From: Candidatus Hydrogenedentota bacterium | GTDB lineage: Bacteria > Hydrogenedentota > Hydrogenedentia > Hydrogenedentales > JAGMZX01 | NCBI GenBank assembly: GCA_029556545.1 | Contig: JAKQEQ010000158.1 | Span: 1 to 47,803, forward strand | DNA length: 47,803 bases | Direction of reading: 5' to 3' | Shown: positions 23,908 through 33,072 of the stretch, piece after piece | Layout: each line of letters starts with the position of its first letter | Numbering within the stretch: position 1 is the stretch's first letter | The notes under the pieces: model-generated | Told to the model about the DNA's origin: nothing | Database searches by the model: none | The model's input: the letters and a program-made list of their open reading frames with translations, nothing else | Translations under genes and position numbers: made by a program

Positions 23908-23989
23908 CTGGATTTCCGCTTTCGCGGGAATGACGATATAACAGACCGGAATGGTCCCCTCCGTCATTCCCGCGAAAGCGGGAATCCAG
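23908..23989. repeat. paired inverted-repeat element, copy 1
   Basis: Two 28-nt arms (23908-23935 and 23962-23989) are inverted copies with a single mismatch, separated by 26 nt. Each arm is itself palindromic around ATTCCCGCGAAAGCGGGAAT. The same architecture with a 26-nt spacer occurs at 32744-32825. Such paired REP-like palindromes can be mobilised by RAYT transposases; no transposase is in the window. The remainder of the 229-bp gap to the next gene shows nothing else. Confidence 0.85.
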
Positions 23990-24093
23990 CAAGTCTCAAG
24001 CATCTGCCAAGAGGTATATGACACGAACTTGAAACGATTATCGAATGCGACGAGACCATACAGGAAGGGACGCTTGCGGGAGTAATCGCGGAC

Positions 24094-25362
24094 ATGAGCA
24101 AACCGAAACGTATCGAGGTTACGATCATAGGCGGCGGGATGATCACGAACGACCTTATCCTGCCGTCCGTCTATCATTTGCAGCGCGGGATCGTGGGCGA
24201 AATCCATGTCTGCGCGCTGAATGCGCCGCCGCTGCGAGCGCTGGCGGAGAACCGCGAGTTGCGCGAGGCGTTTCCGGGCCAGACCTTCACGCCGCACCCG
24301 GCGCTGGATACGCCCGCGGACGCACAGTTTCCCGAATTGTACAAGAAAGTGCTTGCGGCGATGCCGCCGCGAAACGCGGTGATCGTGGCCATGCCGGACC
24401 ACTTGCATTACCCGGTGGTGATGGAGGCGCTGCGCTGTGATCAGCACGTGCTTTGCGTGAAGCCGCTGGTGCAGCAATACGCGCACGCGGTGGAGATCGA
24501 GCGGATCGCGTTCGAGAAGGGCCTTCTTGTCGGCGTCGAGTATCACAAGCGCTTTGACACGCGGGCGTTGATGGCGAAGAAGCACTACGCGGCGGGCGAT
24601 TTCGGCGAATTCGTCATGGGCGAGGCCAAGATGATCGAGCCTTACTACTACCGTCACTCTAACTTTCAGAATTGGTTCACGTGCGAGCATTCCGACCCGT
24701 TCACCTACGTCGGATGCCACTACGTGGACCTCGTGTATTTCATCACGGGGCTCAGGCCGACGGCGGTATCGGTAACGGGCGTGAAAGGCCGGTTCCCGAA
24801 CGGCAACGAGGGTTATCTCTGGGCAAACGGGCGTGTAATCTTCGAGAACGGCGCGGTCTTGTCGGTGATCGACGGCCTGGGTTACCCGGACGAGGGCGCG
24901 GGCAGCAACCAGCAATGCCTGGAGATGTTTTTCGAGGGCAAGGACAAGTCGGCCACGCTGCGGCACGATGACCAGTTTCGCGGGGTGACCCACTGCTATC
25001 TCGAAGGCATCGGCTGCGCGGGATCGACCTTCAATTTCGTGAGTCCGGACTTCTTCCGGCTGGTCCCGTGGGAGGGCGAGGGCCTCAAGCCGGTGGGCTA
25101 CGGGTTTGAGTCCATTGCGGCGACCCTCCGCGCCATTCACGGGATCGAGACCGACGTGGCGGGCATGGGCGACATGGAATCGCTCGAACGGCGGCGCGCC
25201 ACGATTCGCGCGGTCGACGCGAAGGGGATCATCGCGACGCCCGCGAATTCGAGCGTCAATGAACTCGTCATGGAGGCCGCGCGGCTCTCGATTCTCCATA
25301 ACGGGGCGTTTGCGACAATTACGTACGGCGACGCGCCGCGGGCGCGGTTGCGCGATCAGTAG
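24094..25362 (+). CDS. Gfo/Idh/MocA family oxidoreductase (2)
   Basis: A 422-residue member of the same oxidoreductase family, larger than copy 1. The nucleotide-binding fold begins with VTIIGGGMITNDLILPSVYHL; the catalytic lysine region is HVLCVKPLVQQYAHAVEIERI, and the substrate domain shows EYHKRFDTRALMAKKHYAAGDFGEF and CHYVDLVYFITGLRP. The first glycine motif reads GGGMITND rather than the typical GxGxxG, so cofactor preference is uncertain. No signal peptide. It is on the same strand as copy 1 but separated by the inverted-repeat element, and it converges on topA with a 17-bp gap. Role inferred: oxidation of a sugar or sugar acid. Confidence 0.85.
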   Translation: MSKPKRIEVTIIGGGMITNDLILPSVYHLQRGIVGEIHVCALNAPPLRALAENRELREAFPGQTFTPHPALDTPADAQFPELYKKVLAAMPPRNAVIVAMPDHLHYPVVMEALRCDQHVLCVKPLVQQYAHAVEIERIAFEKGLLVGVEYHKRFDTRALMAKKHYAAGDFGEFVMGEAKMIEPYYYRHSNFQNWFTCEHSDPFTYVGCHYVDLVYFITGLRPTAVSVTGVKGRFPNGNEGYLWANGRVIFENGAVLSVIDGLGYPDEGAGSNQQCLEMFFEGKDKSATLRHDDQFRGVTHCYLEGIGCAGSTFNFVSPDFFRLVPWEGEGLKPVGYGFESIAATLRAIHGIETDVAGMGDMESLERRRATIRAVDAKGIIATPANSSVNELVMEAARLSILHNGAFATITYGDAPRARLRDQ

Positions 25363-25379
25363 AGGTCGGGCGACGGGGA

Positions 25380-28175
25380 TCAGGTCCGCCGTCGGAAGGA
25401 TCGCTTTTTCCTGGCGGGCGCGTTCGCGAGCAGTTCGATGGCGGAATCGAGCGTTACCGCCTCGGGGTCCACGTCCTTCGGAATGGTGGCGTTCTTCGCG
25501 CCGTCGGTGACATAAGGACCGTAGCGCCCTTCGAGCAGGTCGATGGTCGCGCCGCTCTCGGGATGCGCGCCAAGGGACCGAATCACCTTCTTCGAGGCGC
25601 GAGCGGATTTCGGCGCGGCGAGCAGCGCAACCGCGTCTTCGAGCGTGAGCGATTCGAGCGGGGTCTTCTTGGGAACGGTCGCGTTTGCCTTGCCGTCGGT
25701 GACGTAGGGCCCGAAACGGCCTTCGTAGAGGGCGATGGTCGCGCCGGTTTCCGGGTGCGCGCCGATTTCACGGACGAGCCGTTTTGTGGCGGATCGGCGC
25801 GCCTTCGGCGCGGCCAGCAGCGCAGTCGCCCGTTCGAGAGTGACCGCATGCACGTCGTCGCTGTCTTCGAGGCTGCGGAATTCCTTGCCGCACTTGACAT
25901 AGGGACCGAACCGGCCTATGCCGGCACTGACCGTCTCACCGTTTTCGGGATGCGCGCCTAGTTCTCGCGGCAGGGCCAAGTACTTCAGCGCGAGGTCGAG
26001 GTTGACGGATTCGAGCGGCAGTTCCTTGGGGAGACTGGCGCGCTTGGGCTTATCCTTGCCGCGGCCCGTTTCACCGAGTTGCACATAGGGTCCGAAAGGA
26101 CCTTGACGCAGATGGATATCGAGGCCGGTGGCCGGGTCTCGACCGAGCACGTCGCTGAACTGCGCCTTCGTTTCGAGCAGTTCCCGCGCTTTCTCCGGCG
26201 TGAGGTCCTCGAACAACAGCCCCTCGGGGATCGTGGCCGTGTTGCCGTTGCCGCCATCTCCGCGCTGCACATAGGGCGTGTTCTTGCCCAGGCGCACGCA
26301 CAGCGGGTCGCCGGTCTCGGGGTCGGGACCGATGGGGATGGCCGGGAACTCGATGCGCGTCAACTCATGCTGAATCTGGCGTTCGAGACCGTGGCCATAG
26401 CCGCCCTCGCCGCGGTAGAAGCCCGCCAGGAACGCGGTCCATTCCTGGCGGCCCTCCGCGATTTCGTCGAGCACGTCCTCCATGCGCGCGGTGAACTTCA
26501 CGTCAACGTATTCGGCGAAATGACTCCGCAGCAGGTGCGTGACGGCGATGCCGAGGTACGTCGGCGCGAGCGCGCCGCCCTTAGGCAATTTCACGACGTA
26601 GCCGCGCTGCTGGATGGTGGAGATAATCGGCGCATAGGTCGAGGGACGACCGATGCCTTCCTTTTCGAGTTCACGGATGAGCAGCGCCTCGGTGAAGCGG
26701 GCGGGCGGCTGGGTTTCGTGGCTTGCGGGCGCGATGGCTTCGAGTTGAATTGGCCGGTTAGGCCCGACCTGGTCGCCTTCGCGAATCTCGGGCAGTTCCG
26801 TGTCGCGGCTGTCGCCGTTGGTCAACCGCAGGAAACCGGGGAACGTAACAACGGAACCGGCGGCGCGCAGGACCGCGGGACCTCCCTCGCACTCCGCCTC
26901 GAAATCCGCGGTGGTCTTGAGCAGTTCCGCGTCGCGCATCTGAGAAGCCAGCGCGCGGTTCCAGATCAGCCGGTAGAGACGCAGTTGATCATGGTCGAGG
27001 TACCGGGCCACGTCCTCGGGCCGGCGGTCGAGATGAGTAGGCCGAATCGCCTCGTGCGCCTCCTGCGCCATCTTCGATTTCGTCGTGTAGCGGCGGGCCC
27101 CCTGGTAGTACTCGTCGCCGAAAAGGTTGCGGACGACCCGCCCGGCTTCGGCCAGCGCCTTCTCCGCCAGCGTGACCGAGTCAGTGCGCATGTAGGTGAT
27201 CAGACCTTCGCGTTCGCCGCCGCCGAGGTCCACGCCTTCGTACAACTGCTGCGCGACGGCCATGGTGCGGCCCGGCGCCATGCCAAGCGCCGCACTCGCC
27301 GCCTGTTGCAGGGTCGAGGTGATAAACGGCGGCTGGGGCCGCTGCCGCGCTTCCTTCTGATCGACGCGCACGACGCGCCACGGCAATCGATCGCGGAGTT
27401 GATCGGCGAGCCGGGCGGCGTCGGCCTCGCGCAACCAGACAACCCGGTCCGTCTTAAGGCCGCCCGTGGCCGGGTCGAAGTCTTTTCCCTCGGCAAGGCG
27501 CTGCCCGCCGAGTTCGACGAGCGTCGCCTTGAAGGTCTTGCCGTTCGCGGCGAGGGTGGCCTCGATGTCCCAGTACGCGGCACGCTTGAACGCCCGGCGC
27601 GCCTCCTCGCGCTCGACCACGAGCCGCACCGCGACGCTCTGGACGCGCCCGGCGCTCAACCCCGAGCCCACCTTGCGCCAGAGCACCGGGGAAAGGGAGA
27701 ACCCGAAGAGCCGGTCGAGAATGCGCCGGCTTTCCTGCGCGCGGACGAGTTGCTGGTTCACCTCGCGGGGGTTGGCGACCGCTTCGTCGATGGCGGACTT
27801 GGTAATCTCGTGGAACACGATGCGTTGTACCGGAATCTTCGGCTTGAGGGTCTCGACGAGGTGCCAACTGATGGACTCGCCCTCGCGGTCTTCGTCCGTG
27901 GCGAGCACGAGCGCCTCGGCGTCCCCGAGCATCGCTTTCAGTTCGCTGACCCGTTTCTTGCTCTCCTTCGAGACCACGTAGTAGGGCGTGAAATTCGATT
28001 CAACGTCCACCGCGAGGCGGGCCCACGGCTTGTCCTTGATGGACTTCGGCACCTCGTCCGCCGAACTCGGCAGATCGCGGATGTGGCCGTAGCTCGCGGC
28101 GACCTTGTAGTCGCGCCCGAGGAAACGGCTGATGGTTTTCGCCTTTGCGGGCGACTCGACAATCACCAGTTTCAA
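25380..28175 (-). CDS. topA: DNA topoisomerase I
   Basis: A type IA topoisomerase of about 931 residues that relaxes negatively supercoiled DNA. The TTG start at 28175 gives MKLVIVESPAKAKTISRFLG, the usual N-terminus, with AAGGA 8 nt upstream. The Toprim domain shows VLATDEDREGESISWHLVE, and the catalytic tyrosine is Tyr328 in the GLITYMRTDSV motif. Instead of zinc fingers the C-terminus carries four or five repeats with the pattern LGAHPESGATIDLLEGRYGP and YVTDG (about 590-915). This topoisomerase C-terminal repeat arrangement is seen in alpha-proteobacterial, planctomycete and related enzymes. The very end is Arg/Lys-rich. The gene is isolated and convergent with the upstream oxidoreductase. 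Confidence 0.95.
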   Translation of the reverse strand: MKLVIVESPAKAKTISRFLGRDYKVAASYGHIRDLPSSADEVPKSIKDKPWARLAVDVESNFTPYYVVSKESKKRVSELKAMLGDAEALVLATDEDREGESISWHLVETLKPKIPVQRIVFHEITKSAIDEAVANPREVNQQLVRAQESRRILDRLFGFSLSPVLWRKVGSGLSAGRVQSVAVRLVVEREEARRAFKRAAYWDIEATLAANGKTFKATLVELGGQRLAEGKDFDPATGGLKTDRVVWLREADAARLADQLRDRLPWRVVRVDQKEARQRPQPPFITSTLQQAASAALGMAPGRTMAVAQQLYEGVDLGGGEREGLITYMRTDSVTLAEKALAEAGRVVRNLFGDEYYQGARRYTTKSKMAQEAHEAIRPTHLDRRPEDVARYLDHDQLRLYRLIWNRALASQMRDAELLKTTADFEAECEGGPAVLRAAGSVVTFPGFLRLTNGDSRDTELPEIREGDQVGPNRPIQLEAIAPASHETQPPARFTEALLIRELEKEGIGRPSTYAPIISTIQQRGYVVKLPKGGALAPTYLGIAVTHLLRSHFAEYVDVKFTARMEDVLDEIAEGRQEWTAFLAGFYRGEGGYGHGLERQIQHELTRIEFPAIPIGPDPETGDPLCVRLGKNTPYVQRGDGGNGNTATIPEGLLFEDLTPEKARELLETKAQFSDVLGRDPATGLDIHLRQGPFGPYVQLGETGRGKDKPKRASLPKELPLESVNLDLALKYLALPRELGAHPENGETVSAGIGRFGPYVKCGKEFRSLEDSDDVHAVTLERATALLAAPKARRSATKRLVREIGAHPETGATIALYEGRFGPYVTDGKANATVPKKTPLESLTLEDAVALLAAPKSARASKKVIRSLGAHPESGATIDLLEGRYGPYVTDGAKNATIPKDVDPEAVTLDSAIELLANAPARKKRSFRRRT

Positions 28176-28228
28176 TAGTCGTTCCTTGCAGTAGGTTCCG
28201 GTACGCCTCCCAGCGGACAGCCCCAAAG

Positions 28229-28257
28229 AACATCCACAAACGGACGGGCAAAGTCAA
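28229..28257 (-). promoter_or_regulatory. possible topA promoter
   Basis: On the minus strand TTGACT (28252-28257) lies 17 nt before GATGTT (28229-28234). The -35 box is good and the -10 box poor. The 329-bp gap 28176-28504 also holds a perfect 7-bp hairpin with a 5-nt loop at 28332-28350 and no further gene. Confidence 0.3.
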
Positions 28258-28504
28258 ATGAGCCTTCCCCGCCGCGCGTGACCGCCCCCACATGCCGCCC
28301 GCCAGGCGCCTTCGGAGAACACCGGAGAAGTCCGCCCCATTCCGGGGCGGGCGGCGCGGTCAGCGGCGCGATCCGAGGCGGGAAGACACGGCGGGGCGAC
28401 TCCTGCTATGCTTGCGCCGTAGAGAATAGATCCCGGTAGCGCGGAGTGTGCGCGGCGTGCGCGCTTCGGCGCACTCGATACGAGGATTTCGGCGGCGGTA
28501 TCTT

Positions 28505-30301
28505 ATGGAGAACGCGATATTAGAGTTGGGCAGCGTGATTGCGCTGGGCATCTTCGCGGAATGGATCGGCTGGCGGCTGCGGCTGCCGTCCATTCTGTTC
28601 CTGCTCGTGTTCGGCGCGCTGCTGGGCCCCGTGTGGGGGCTGGTGCATCCCGACGCGCTATTCGGTTCGCTGTTGATGCCGTTCGTATCCGTGTCGGTGG
28701 CGCTGATCCTGTTTGAAGGCGGGCTGAGCCTGCGGCGGGCGGAACTGGTGTCGATGGGCCGCGTCACGTGGCTGCTTGTGACGGTGGGCGCGCTTGTGAC
28801 GTGGGTGCTGCTTTCCGCGGCGGCTTCGACGCTCCTGAATATGGAACCGCCCAAGGCGATGCTGCTCGGCAGCATTCTCGTCGTGACGGGGCCGACGGTC
28901 GTGGGGCCGCTTCTACGCCACATCCGGCCGCGGGGCCCCGCCGGACCCATATTGAAGTGGGAAGGCATCCTAATCGATCCGGTGGGCGCGGCGATGGCGG
29001 TGCTCATCTTCGAGGCGGTGACGGCCAGCCAGTTCGAGGCTGTACCGGTCATTATCGCACTCGGGGTGCTCAAGACGCTGGTCATCGGCCTCGTCATGGG
29101 CGGGGTGGCCGCGGCGGTGCTGGTGGTGCTTCTGGAACGGTACTGGATACCCGAGCACCTGCAGACGCCGGGGACGCTCGCGCTGGTGGTGGCGGCGTTT
29201 GCCGCGTCGAACGGCCTGCAACACGAATCGGGCCTGCTGACGGTCACCGTGATGGGCATTCTACTGGCGAACCAGCGGCGGGTCGAGGTGCGGCACGTCA
29301 TCGAGTTCAAGGAAAACCTGCGCGTGGTGCTGCTGTCGGCCCTCTTTATTGTGCTTGCCGCGCGGCTCGATCCCGGCCACTTGGCGCACATCGACGGGGG
29401 CGCGTGGTTGTTTCTCGCCGTGGTGATTCTGCTGGTGCGCCCGCTGTCGGTGGCGCTGTGCACGTTGGGGTCGCGTCTGAACTGGCGCGAGCGCGTCTTC
29501 ATTGCGTGGATGGCGCCGCGCGGCATCGTGGCCGCCGCGATCGCGTCCGTGTTCGCGCTGCGACTCGAAGCGGCGAATTTTCCGAACGCGGAGCAATTGG
29601 TGGCGGTCACGTTTCTGGTGGTCGCGGCCACCGTGCTGCTCTACGGCCTGACTTCCGGGCCGCTCGCGCGCGCGCTGGGCGTGTCCCGCCCCCATCCGCA
29701 GGGCGTGCTGCTGGTGGGCGCGCATCCGTTGGCGCGGCAAATGGCGCTGGCGCTGCACCGCGAAGGCGTGACGACGGCGCTCGTGGACAGCAATTGGGCG
29801 AACGTGGCCGCGGCGCGCATGGACGGCTTGCGGGCTTGCATCGGAGACGCGAATTCCGAGTATGTACTTGAGGACCTCGACACGGAGGACTTGGGCCGGA
29901 TGATCGCGCTGACGGCGAACTCGACGGTGAACGCGGTCGCCGCGCTGGTCTTCGCGGACGTTTTCGGCAGGAGGGAAGTCTATCAATTGTCCCCCGACGC
30001 GCCGGAACCGGCGTCGCGGGGAGACCGCCTGCCGGGACATCTCCGCGGCAGGACGCTCTTCGGGGCTGACTGCACCTTTGGCGCGCTCACTCGCCGCCTC
30101 GAAGCCGGCGCACTCATCAAGACCACCAAGCTAACCAAGGAGTTCCCGTACGGCGTTTTTCGCGCGCAGTACGGGGACGCGGCAGTGCCGCTTTTCGCCG
30201 TGCTCGATAATGGGCAAGTCCATATCTTCACTTCCGACGACGCCTTTACGCCGCAGCCCGGAAGCCGCGTGATCAGTCTCGCGCCGCCGCTGCCTTATTG
30301 A
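28505..30301 (+). CDS. CPA1-type cation/proton antiporter with TrkA-N domain
   Basis: A 598-residue inner-membrane sodium (or potassium)/proton antiporter of the NhaP-like CPA1 family. Residues 1-400 contain about 12 hydrophobic helices with the family landmarks FEGGLSLRRAEL, VTGPTVVGPLLRHIRP and WEGILIDPVGAA, in which the Asp is the expected ion-binding residue, and APRGIVAAAIASVFAL. Residues from about 400 form a Rossmann-type RCK/TrkA-N domain (GVLLVGAHPLARQMALALHR, ALVDSNWANVAAAR, GDANSEYVLE), which binds NAD(H) or nucleotides and gates transport in relatives. The frame is open from 28448; ATG 28505 gives the first helix. It appears to be a single-gene unit downstream of the divergent topA promoter region. 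Confidence 0.88.
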   Translation: MENAILELGSVIALGIFAEWIGWRLRLPSILFLLVFGALLGPVWGLVHPDALFGSLLMPFVSVSVALILFEGGLSLRRAELVSMGRVTWLLVTVGALVTWVLLSAAASTLLNMEPPKAMLLGSILVVTGPTVVGPLLRHIRPRGPAGPILKWEGILIDPVGAAMAVLIFEAVTASQFEAVPVIIALGVLKTLVIGLVMGGVAAAVLVVLLERYWIPEHLQTPGTLALVVAAFAASNGLQHESGLLTVTVMGILLANQRRVEVRHVIEFKENLRVVLLSALFIVLAARLDPGHLAHIDGGAWLFLAVVILLVRPLSVALCTLGSRLNWRERVFIAWMAPRGIVAAAIASVFALRLEAANFPNAEQLVAVTFLVVAATVLLYGLTSGPLARALGVSRPHPQGVLLVGAHPLARQMALALHREGVTTALVDSNWANVAAARMDGLRACIGDANSEYVLEDLDTEDLGRMIALTANSTVNAVAALVFADVFGRREVYQLSPDAPEPASRGDRLPGHLRGRTLFGADCTFGALTRRLEAGALIKTTKLTKEFPYGVFRAQYGDAAVPLFAVLDNGQVHIFTSDDAFTPQPGSRVISLAPPLPY

Positions 30302-30407
30302 GACGCGGTAACGGACCACGAATCGGCGACGGCAACACGGGGGCAAAGTGGAATGGACATGCCGTAATTCGTAGGCTGGTGCATATTTCGAAACGGGGAG
30401 TCCGGAC

Positions 30408-31763
30408 ATGAGCGGAAAAGCATTTGCGGAGCGGGCCTTGGTGGCGATCGTACTTGGCGTTGTGGCGGGTCTTTGCGGGGCGGCGGAAACAGCGAGTGCT
30501 CCCCCCGATCCGACGTGCGAAGACGAGACCGGCGCGAACCCGGAGTCGCTCGCGCAGTGGCAGGCGTGGCGCTTCGGCATGTTCATCCACTGGGGGCCGG
30601 TGTCGTTGAAGGGCACGGAAATCGGGTGGTCGCGGGGCAAGCAAGTGCCGCGGGCGGAGTATGATGAACTCCACCGTCAATTCGATCCGGTGCATTTCGA
30701 CTCGCGCGAGTGGGTCCGCATCGCCCGGGACGCGGGCATGCGCTATCTCGTCATCACGTCGAAGCACCATGACGGCTTCTGCATCTGGGACTCGGCCACG
30801 ACGGACTATGACATGATGGCGACGCCGTTCCGGCGCGATATCCTGCGCGAGTTGTCCGAGGCGTGCCGGGAAGCCGGGCTGCCGTTCGGGACGTATTATT
30901 CGATTCTGGACTGGTATCAGCCGGACTACAACGTCGAGGGACTTCAGGGTGGTCCGGGCTACGCGCTTCCCGACGGTGTCGCGCCCGACATGGACCGGTA
31001 TCAGGCTTACATGGAGGCACACCTGCGCGAGATTGTGACGCGATACGGCCCGTTGCACAGCATGTGGTTCGACGGCGAATGGGAGAAGCCGTGGACGCCG
31101 GAGCGCGGGCGGCGGTTGTTGCGCTTCTGCCGGGAACTCGACCCGAAGATGCTCGTCAATAACCGCGTGGGCGGCGGCCGCCACGGCATGGAAGGGGTCA
31201 CGAAGGCGGGGTTCGCGTCGGGCGACTACGACACGCCGGAGCAACAGGTCGGCGCGTTCAACATCGAGCGACCGTGGGAAACCTGCATGACCATCTGCCG
31301 CCAGTGGGCGTGGAAACCGAACGACGAACTCAAATCGCTCGACGAGTGCATCCGCATCCTGGTCCAGACCGTCGGCGGCGACGGGAACCTGTTGCTGAAC
31401 GTCGGGCCCATGCCGGACGGGCGCATCGAGCCGCGCCAGGTCGAGCGGCTCCGCGAAATCGGCACGTGGCTCGAAGTCAACGGCGACAGCGTCTACGGCA
31501 CGCGCGGCGGGCCGTTCCGCCCCGGCAACTGGGGTGTCAGCACGCACACAGGGGCGACGGTTTACCTTCATGTGCTCGAATGGGACGGCGAGCGCGTGGC
31601 GCTGCCCGCGTTGGAGCAAAGTATAGTTTCCGCCGCGTTGCTGGACGGGTCTCCGGTGAAATTCGAGCAGACGCCCGAACAGACGGTGGTGACGCTGGAG
31701 AAAAGCAAGCACGACCCAATCGACACGATTGTCGTCTTGACGCTGGACGCGGCGGGAGGATGA
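30408..31763 (+). CDS. secreted GH29 alpha-L-fucosidase
   Basis: A 451-residue glycoside hydrolase of family GH29 that would release alpha-linked L-fucose from glycans outside the cytoplasm. A signal peptide is visible (ALVAIVLGVVAGLCGAAETA, residues 10-29). The TIM-barrel starts with WQAWRFGMFIHWGPVSLKG, continues with YLVITSKHHDGFCIWDS, and carries the nucleophile Asp222 in MWFDGEWE. The late barrel motif GGDGNLLLNVGPMPDG is typical. A C-terminal beta-sandwich follows from about 360. GGGGAG lies 9 nt upstream of the ATG. It opens the glycan-degradation part of the window. GH29 also contains enzymes with other specificities, so L-fucose is likely but not certain. Confidence 0.88.
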   Translation: MSGKAFAERALVAIVLGVVAGLCGAAETASAPPDPTCEDETGANPESLAQWQAWRFGMFIHWGPVSLKGTEIGWSRGKQVPRAEYDELHRQFDPVHFDSREWVRIARDAGMRYLVITSKHHDGFCIWDSATTDYDMMATPFRRDILRELSEACREAGLPFGTYYSILDWYQPDYNVEGLQGGPGYALPDGVAPDMDRYQAYMEAHLREIVTRYGPLHSMWFDGEWEKPWTPERGRRLLRFCRELDPKMLVNNRVGGGRHGMEGVTKAGFASGDYDTPEQQVGAFNIERPWETCMTICRQWAWKPNDELKSLDECIRILVQTVGGDGNLLLNVGPMPDGRIEPRQVERLREIGTWLEVNGDSVYGTRGGPFRPGNWGVSTHTGATVYLHVLEWDGERVALPALEQSIVSAALLDGSPVKFEQTPEQTVVTLEKSKHDPIDTIVVLTLDAAGG

Positions 31764-31854
31764 GGGGGATGCCCCTCGCCCCCATCACTCGGCGCAACGG
31801 TCATAAGGTTCGTCAACTGGAAAGTTTCTCTCCGCAAGAGGCACAAACGAAGCA

Positions 31855-32088
31855 ATGATTAAGGAACTTGATCGCGTGGTGCTGACAAGGCCCGTGCCCG
31901 AGGAAGGTCTCGAACCCGGCGACGTGGGCGCCGTCGTACACGTTTACGGCGACGGAGAGGCTTACGAAGTCGAGTTCACGACGCTGGATGGCCGCACGGC
32001 GGCGGTAGTCACCCTCGAAGCCGACGCTATCCGTCCCGTGACCGGCGGCGACATTTCCCACGCGCGTGCGCTCTCCACTTCGTCATGA
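31855..32088 (+). CDS. DUF4926 small protein
   Basis: A 77-residue protein matching the DUF4926 pattern: MIKELDRVVLTRPVPEEGLEPG followed by DVGAVVHVYGDGEAYEVEF and a final VTLEADAIRPV. The predicted fold is a small beta-barrel. The function is unknown; relatives are often encoded near toxin-like or immunity-like small genes. It lies 91 bp after the fucosidase gene and is probably not part of the glycan pathway. Confidence 0.7.
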   Translation: MIKELDRVVLTRPVPEEGLEPGDVGAVVHVYGDGEAYEVEFTTLDGRTAAVVTLEADAIRPVTGGDISHARALSTSS

Positions 32089-32164
32089 CCTGCGCAGTCG
32101 CACGCTCCCGCAACTCCGGCAATGTCGTTTTGCTCCGACACGTTGCGATGGACCGGCGCTTAGG

Positions 32165-32452
32165 TCAGGTGCGTGCCTCTTCTTCCCTCTGATAATACTC
32201 CAGATTTGCTTCTCCCGGCGTCAGAAGAAGTAGCCTCGCGCACTTCGGACACTTGAGCAACGACCCGACAAAGGTTGCAGACCGAGCGAGCTTGCGAAGG
32301 CGGGCGTCGGGTTTGTCAGAGCGCGCCGCCTTCATTTCCGCCTTCAGAAACTCCTGATACTCCACATCCTTGATCACGGCATATGATTCAAATGGACGTG
32401 GTTCTTGAAGCATCATCTGACCCGAGAAAAGAAACCCGCACTTGCAACGCAT
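32165..32452 (-). CDS. zinc-ribbon-like small protein, unknown
   Basis: A 95-residue protein with two Cys pairs, CKCG near the N-terminus (residues 3-6) and CPKC near 68-71, which could bind one zinc as a split ribbon. The central part is helical and rich in charged residues (EYQEFLKAEMKAARSDKPDAR). GGAGA lies 6 nt upstream of the ATG at 32452. It follows the antitoxin-like small gene on the same strand by 33 bp, so the two may be co-transcribed. No named family was recognised. Confidence 0.6.
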   Translation of the reverse strand: MRCKCGFLFSGQMMLQEPRPFESYAVIKDVEYQEFLKAEMKAARSDKPDARLRKLARSATFVGSLLKCPKCARLLLLTPGEANLEYYQREEEART

Positions 32453-32485
32453 AATGCTCTCCCGGGTCCAGGCTATGAGGACTTC

Positions 32486-32674
32486 TTACTCATCTTCGGT
32501 AATTGGGATACTGTCAGGCATGGGCGTTCCCTCCGCGCCGTCCAGGAGGGTATTTCGCGCGATACCGCGGTGTCGCGCGAGTTCGCGATCCCGGTCCCTC
32601 ACGGGTTTCCACTCGCCGCGGTTGAAGGACTTCAGGAGCGCGCGTTCGTCTTGGTCCATGCGGTACTTTTTCAC
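32486..32674 (-). CDS. antitoxin-like small protein, probably truncated
   Basis: From a GTG at 32674 (or ATG at 32659) the frame encodes 62 residues: KKYRMDQDERALLKSFNRGE and WKPVRDRDRELARHRGIARN then TLLDGAEG. The first 45 residues resemble the N-terminal region of CopG/BrnA-like antitoxins (the pattern DxDExxLLxSxERGEWxxV...ARNTL), but the ribbon-helix-helix part that normally follows is missing. It may be a remnant or a short variant. No toxin gene is adjacent. The frame is open up to 32851, but that part encodes translated inverted-repeat DNA and is not believed. Confidence 0.4.
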   Translation of the reverse strand: MKKYRMDQDERALLKSFNRGEWKPVRDRDRELARHRGIARNTLLDGAEGTPMPDSIPITEDE

Positions 32675-32743
32675 GTCGCCGGCGAGCCTTTTACAATAGT
32701 ATCCACGTACTGTATAGGTGCGTACGTTCGTCACAGGCCCATT

Positions 32744-32825
32744 CTGGATTCCCGCTTGCGCGGGAATGACGAAAAAGTACGCGACTTCCGACCCCTCCGT
32801 CATTCCCGCGCAAGCAGGAACCCAG
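32744..32825. repeat. paired inverted-repeat element, copy 2
   Basis: Arms 32744-32771 and 32798-32825 (28 nt each) are inverted copies with a few mismatches in the right arm, separated by 26 nt. They correspond to the element at 23908-23989 and keep the CCCCTC end of the spacer. The rest of the gene-free stretch 32675-33072 (398 bp) shows no supported gene or further motif; the frame entering the next gene from 32869 is probably not translated. Confidence 0.85.
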
Positions 32826-33072
32826 CGTCCTATGCATAGACGCGATACCATGCATATTCCTTGTCATTATGCTCACACGGGCGGCTTTCCGTCACTTATG
32901 GCGGGAACCGCTTCGAGCATGGCGTCGGACCGGCAAGCGCGGCTTGCCGGGAAAAAGCGCAAGCGAGCCTGCGCACGTCACACGCGCGCCGGGCGCGTTC
33001 ATGCAATGCGCCCCGGCGTTCGGGCATACTGGGCCGCGGAAATTACGCCATGAGGGCGCGGGAGGTTTAACC

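Noticed and set aside
26079-28178. 699-codon open frame antisense to topA
   Set aside because: Topoisomerase I on the other strand is unambiguous; the antisense product has no recognisable domain.
32869-33072. 68-residue N-terminal extension of the Tat-exported Gfo/Idh protein
   Set aside because: The Tat signal must be at the N-terminus, and GGGAGG directly precedes the ATG at 33073.
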